Source: Marinilabilia sp046483585
GTDB taxonomy: Bacteria; Bacteroidota; Bacteroidia; Bacteroidales; Marinilabiliaceae
Direction of reading: 5' to 3'
Assembly: GCA_046483585.1 (NCBI GenBank)
Contig: JAWOCV010000022.1
Location: 1-43,589 of the forward strand
Length of the DNA stretch: 43,589 nucleotides
Both the position numbers and the translations under genes were made by a program. The notes under the pieces were generated by a model. It was not told the DNA's origin and did not search any database. It saw nothing but the letters and a program-made list of their open reading frames with translations. Positions 43,035 through 43,589 of this stretch are shown in pieces; within the stretch, counting starts at the first letter, position 1, and each line of letters opens with the position of its first letter.

Positions 43035-43589
43035 TCAGGTTTCTGATTCCGGGAAAAGATGTTTGGCATTTTGAGTCGTGATCCGGTCGGCTTCTTCAAC
43101 TGAAATGCCAAAGATCCCGGCCAGCTTCTCAAGCGTATATTTCATATAGGCCGGTTGGTTGCGTTTTCCCCGGTAAGGGACGGGAGCAAGGTATGGGGCA
43201 TCGGTCTCAGTAATGAGCCGTTCGGGGCCGAGGGGTTCGAGCACTTTGTCAATACCCGCGTTCTTGAATGTGACAATACCGTTGATCCCCAGTAAGAATC
43301 CCGGATACTCCAGGGCTCTGCGGGCTTCATGTTCACCTCCCGAGAAACTGTGAAAGACGCCTTTCAGTCTTGAGTCATGGACTTTATCCAGCTCTTCGAA
43401 AACGGCTTCAAAGGCATTCCGTACATGAATGACAACAGGCATTCCGCTTTCTTTGGCCCATTTGAGCTGGGTTTGGAAAACTTCACGTTGTTCCCGTTCC
43501 CATGTTTGATCCCAGTAAAGATCAATGCCTATTTCGCCAATGGCGATGAAATGACGCTGATCCAACCAATAACGGATGTTGCTGAGTTG
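43035..43589 (-). CDS. tatD: TatD-family metal-dependent hydrolase (partial)
   Basis: The reading frame is open to the right edge of the window without a start, so the N-terminal part lies outside. The visible 185 codons contain most of the TatD signature: GEIGID with the bridging Glu, the metal-site His in VVIHVRNAF, the second His in GVFHSFSGG, and the final Asp in ITETDAPYLAP. The C-terminus ends AKHLFPES. TatD proteins are 3'-5' DNases or RNases of the amidohydrolase fold. The stop is 72 bases before the asparaginase start. Confidence 0.93.
   Translation of the reverse strand, partial: QLSNIRYWLDQRHFIAIGEIGIDLYWDQTWEREQREVFQTQLKWAKESGMPVVIHVRNAFEAVFEELDKVHDSRLKGVFHSFSGGEHEARRALEYPGFLLGINGIVTFKNAGIDKVLEPLGPERLITETDAPYLAPVPYRGKRNQPAYMKYTLEKLAGIFGISVEEADRITTQNAKHLFPESET

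Overview
The window reads as ordinary chromosomal sequence from a member of the Bacteroidota, most likely a Bacteroidales/Marinilabiliales-type anaerobe. The order-level placement is inference. The signs are a SusC/SusD pair, many lipoproteins with a Cys followed by Asp/Glu/Ser, few Shine-Dalgarno sequences, several promoter-like TAnnTTTG boxes (the Bacteroidota -7 element), a BtuB-BtuG cobalamin locus and a guaB-SurA-SurA-OstA gene order. I found no tRNA, rRNA, CRISPR array, transposase or phage gene.

Layout. 1-2990: an acidic coiled-coil lipoprotein and a small outer-membrane barrel protein, each followed by an intrinsic terminator. 3005-11324 (minus strand): recQ, a DUF5063 gene, then a tight RNA-metabolism run of DEDDy exonuclease, rlmI, RhlE-type DEAD-box helicase and tex. 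11444-18457 (plus): guaB, a repeat-rich intergenic region, then two SurA-type chaperones, a lipoprotein and an OstA/LptA-like protein. These look like an outer-membrane biogenesis operon ending at a strong bidirectional terminator. 18550-19413 (minus): a DUF2795 protein and a PduO-type cobalamin adenosyltransferase. 19946-29851 (plus): a sugar-utilisation locus with a degenerate Nudix regulator, GPH-family symporter, GH94 phosphorylase, SusC and SusD, closed by a textbook terminator. 30291-32420: a CstA-family transporter and, convergent and overlapping, an orphan lycopene-cyclase-domain membrane protein. 32590-35895 (plus): cobalamin riboswitch, BtuB-like receptor and BtuG-like beta-propeller lipoprotein. 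35969-38926 (minus): a large protein with two receiver-like domains fused to a PEP/pyruvate-binding ATP-grasp domain. 39331-41755 (minus): an ExbB / 4-TM protein / ExbD / ExbD operon with a well-matched promoter and a terminator. 41937-43589 (minus): type I asparaginase and a TatD-family hydrolase cut by the window edge.

How the parts connect. SusCD would bring oligosaccharide across the outer membrane, the GPH symporter across the inner membrane, and the GH94 enzyme would split it by phosphorolysis. The Nudix protein probably senses a product. The BtuB/BtuG locus imports cobalamin, which PduO converts to adenosylcobalamin. The three TonB-dependent functions here (SusC, BtuB, and whatever the ExbB/ExbD operon serves) all need proton-motive-force coupling of the ExbBD type.

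Nothing here is clearly a new defence or mobile system. The items most worth a second look are the REC-REC-ATP-grasp protein, the ExbB with a glutamate-rich periplasmic extension beside an unknown 4-TM protein, the coiled-coil lipoprotein, and a family of dispersed intergenic repeats at about 8.4, 13.0-13.3 and 30.1 kb, with a possible trace at 39.25 kb.
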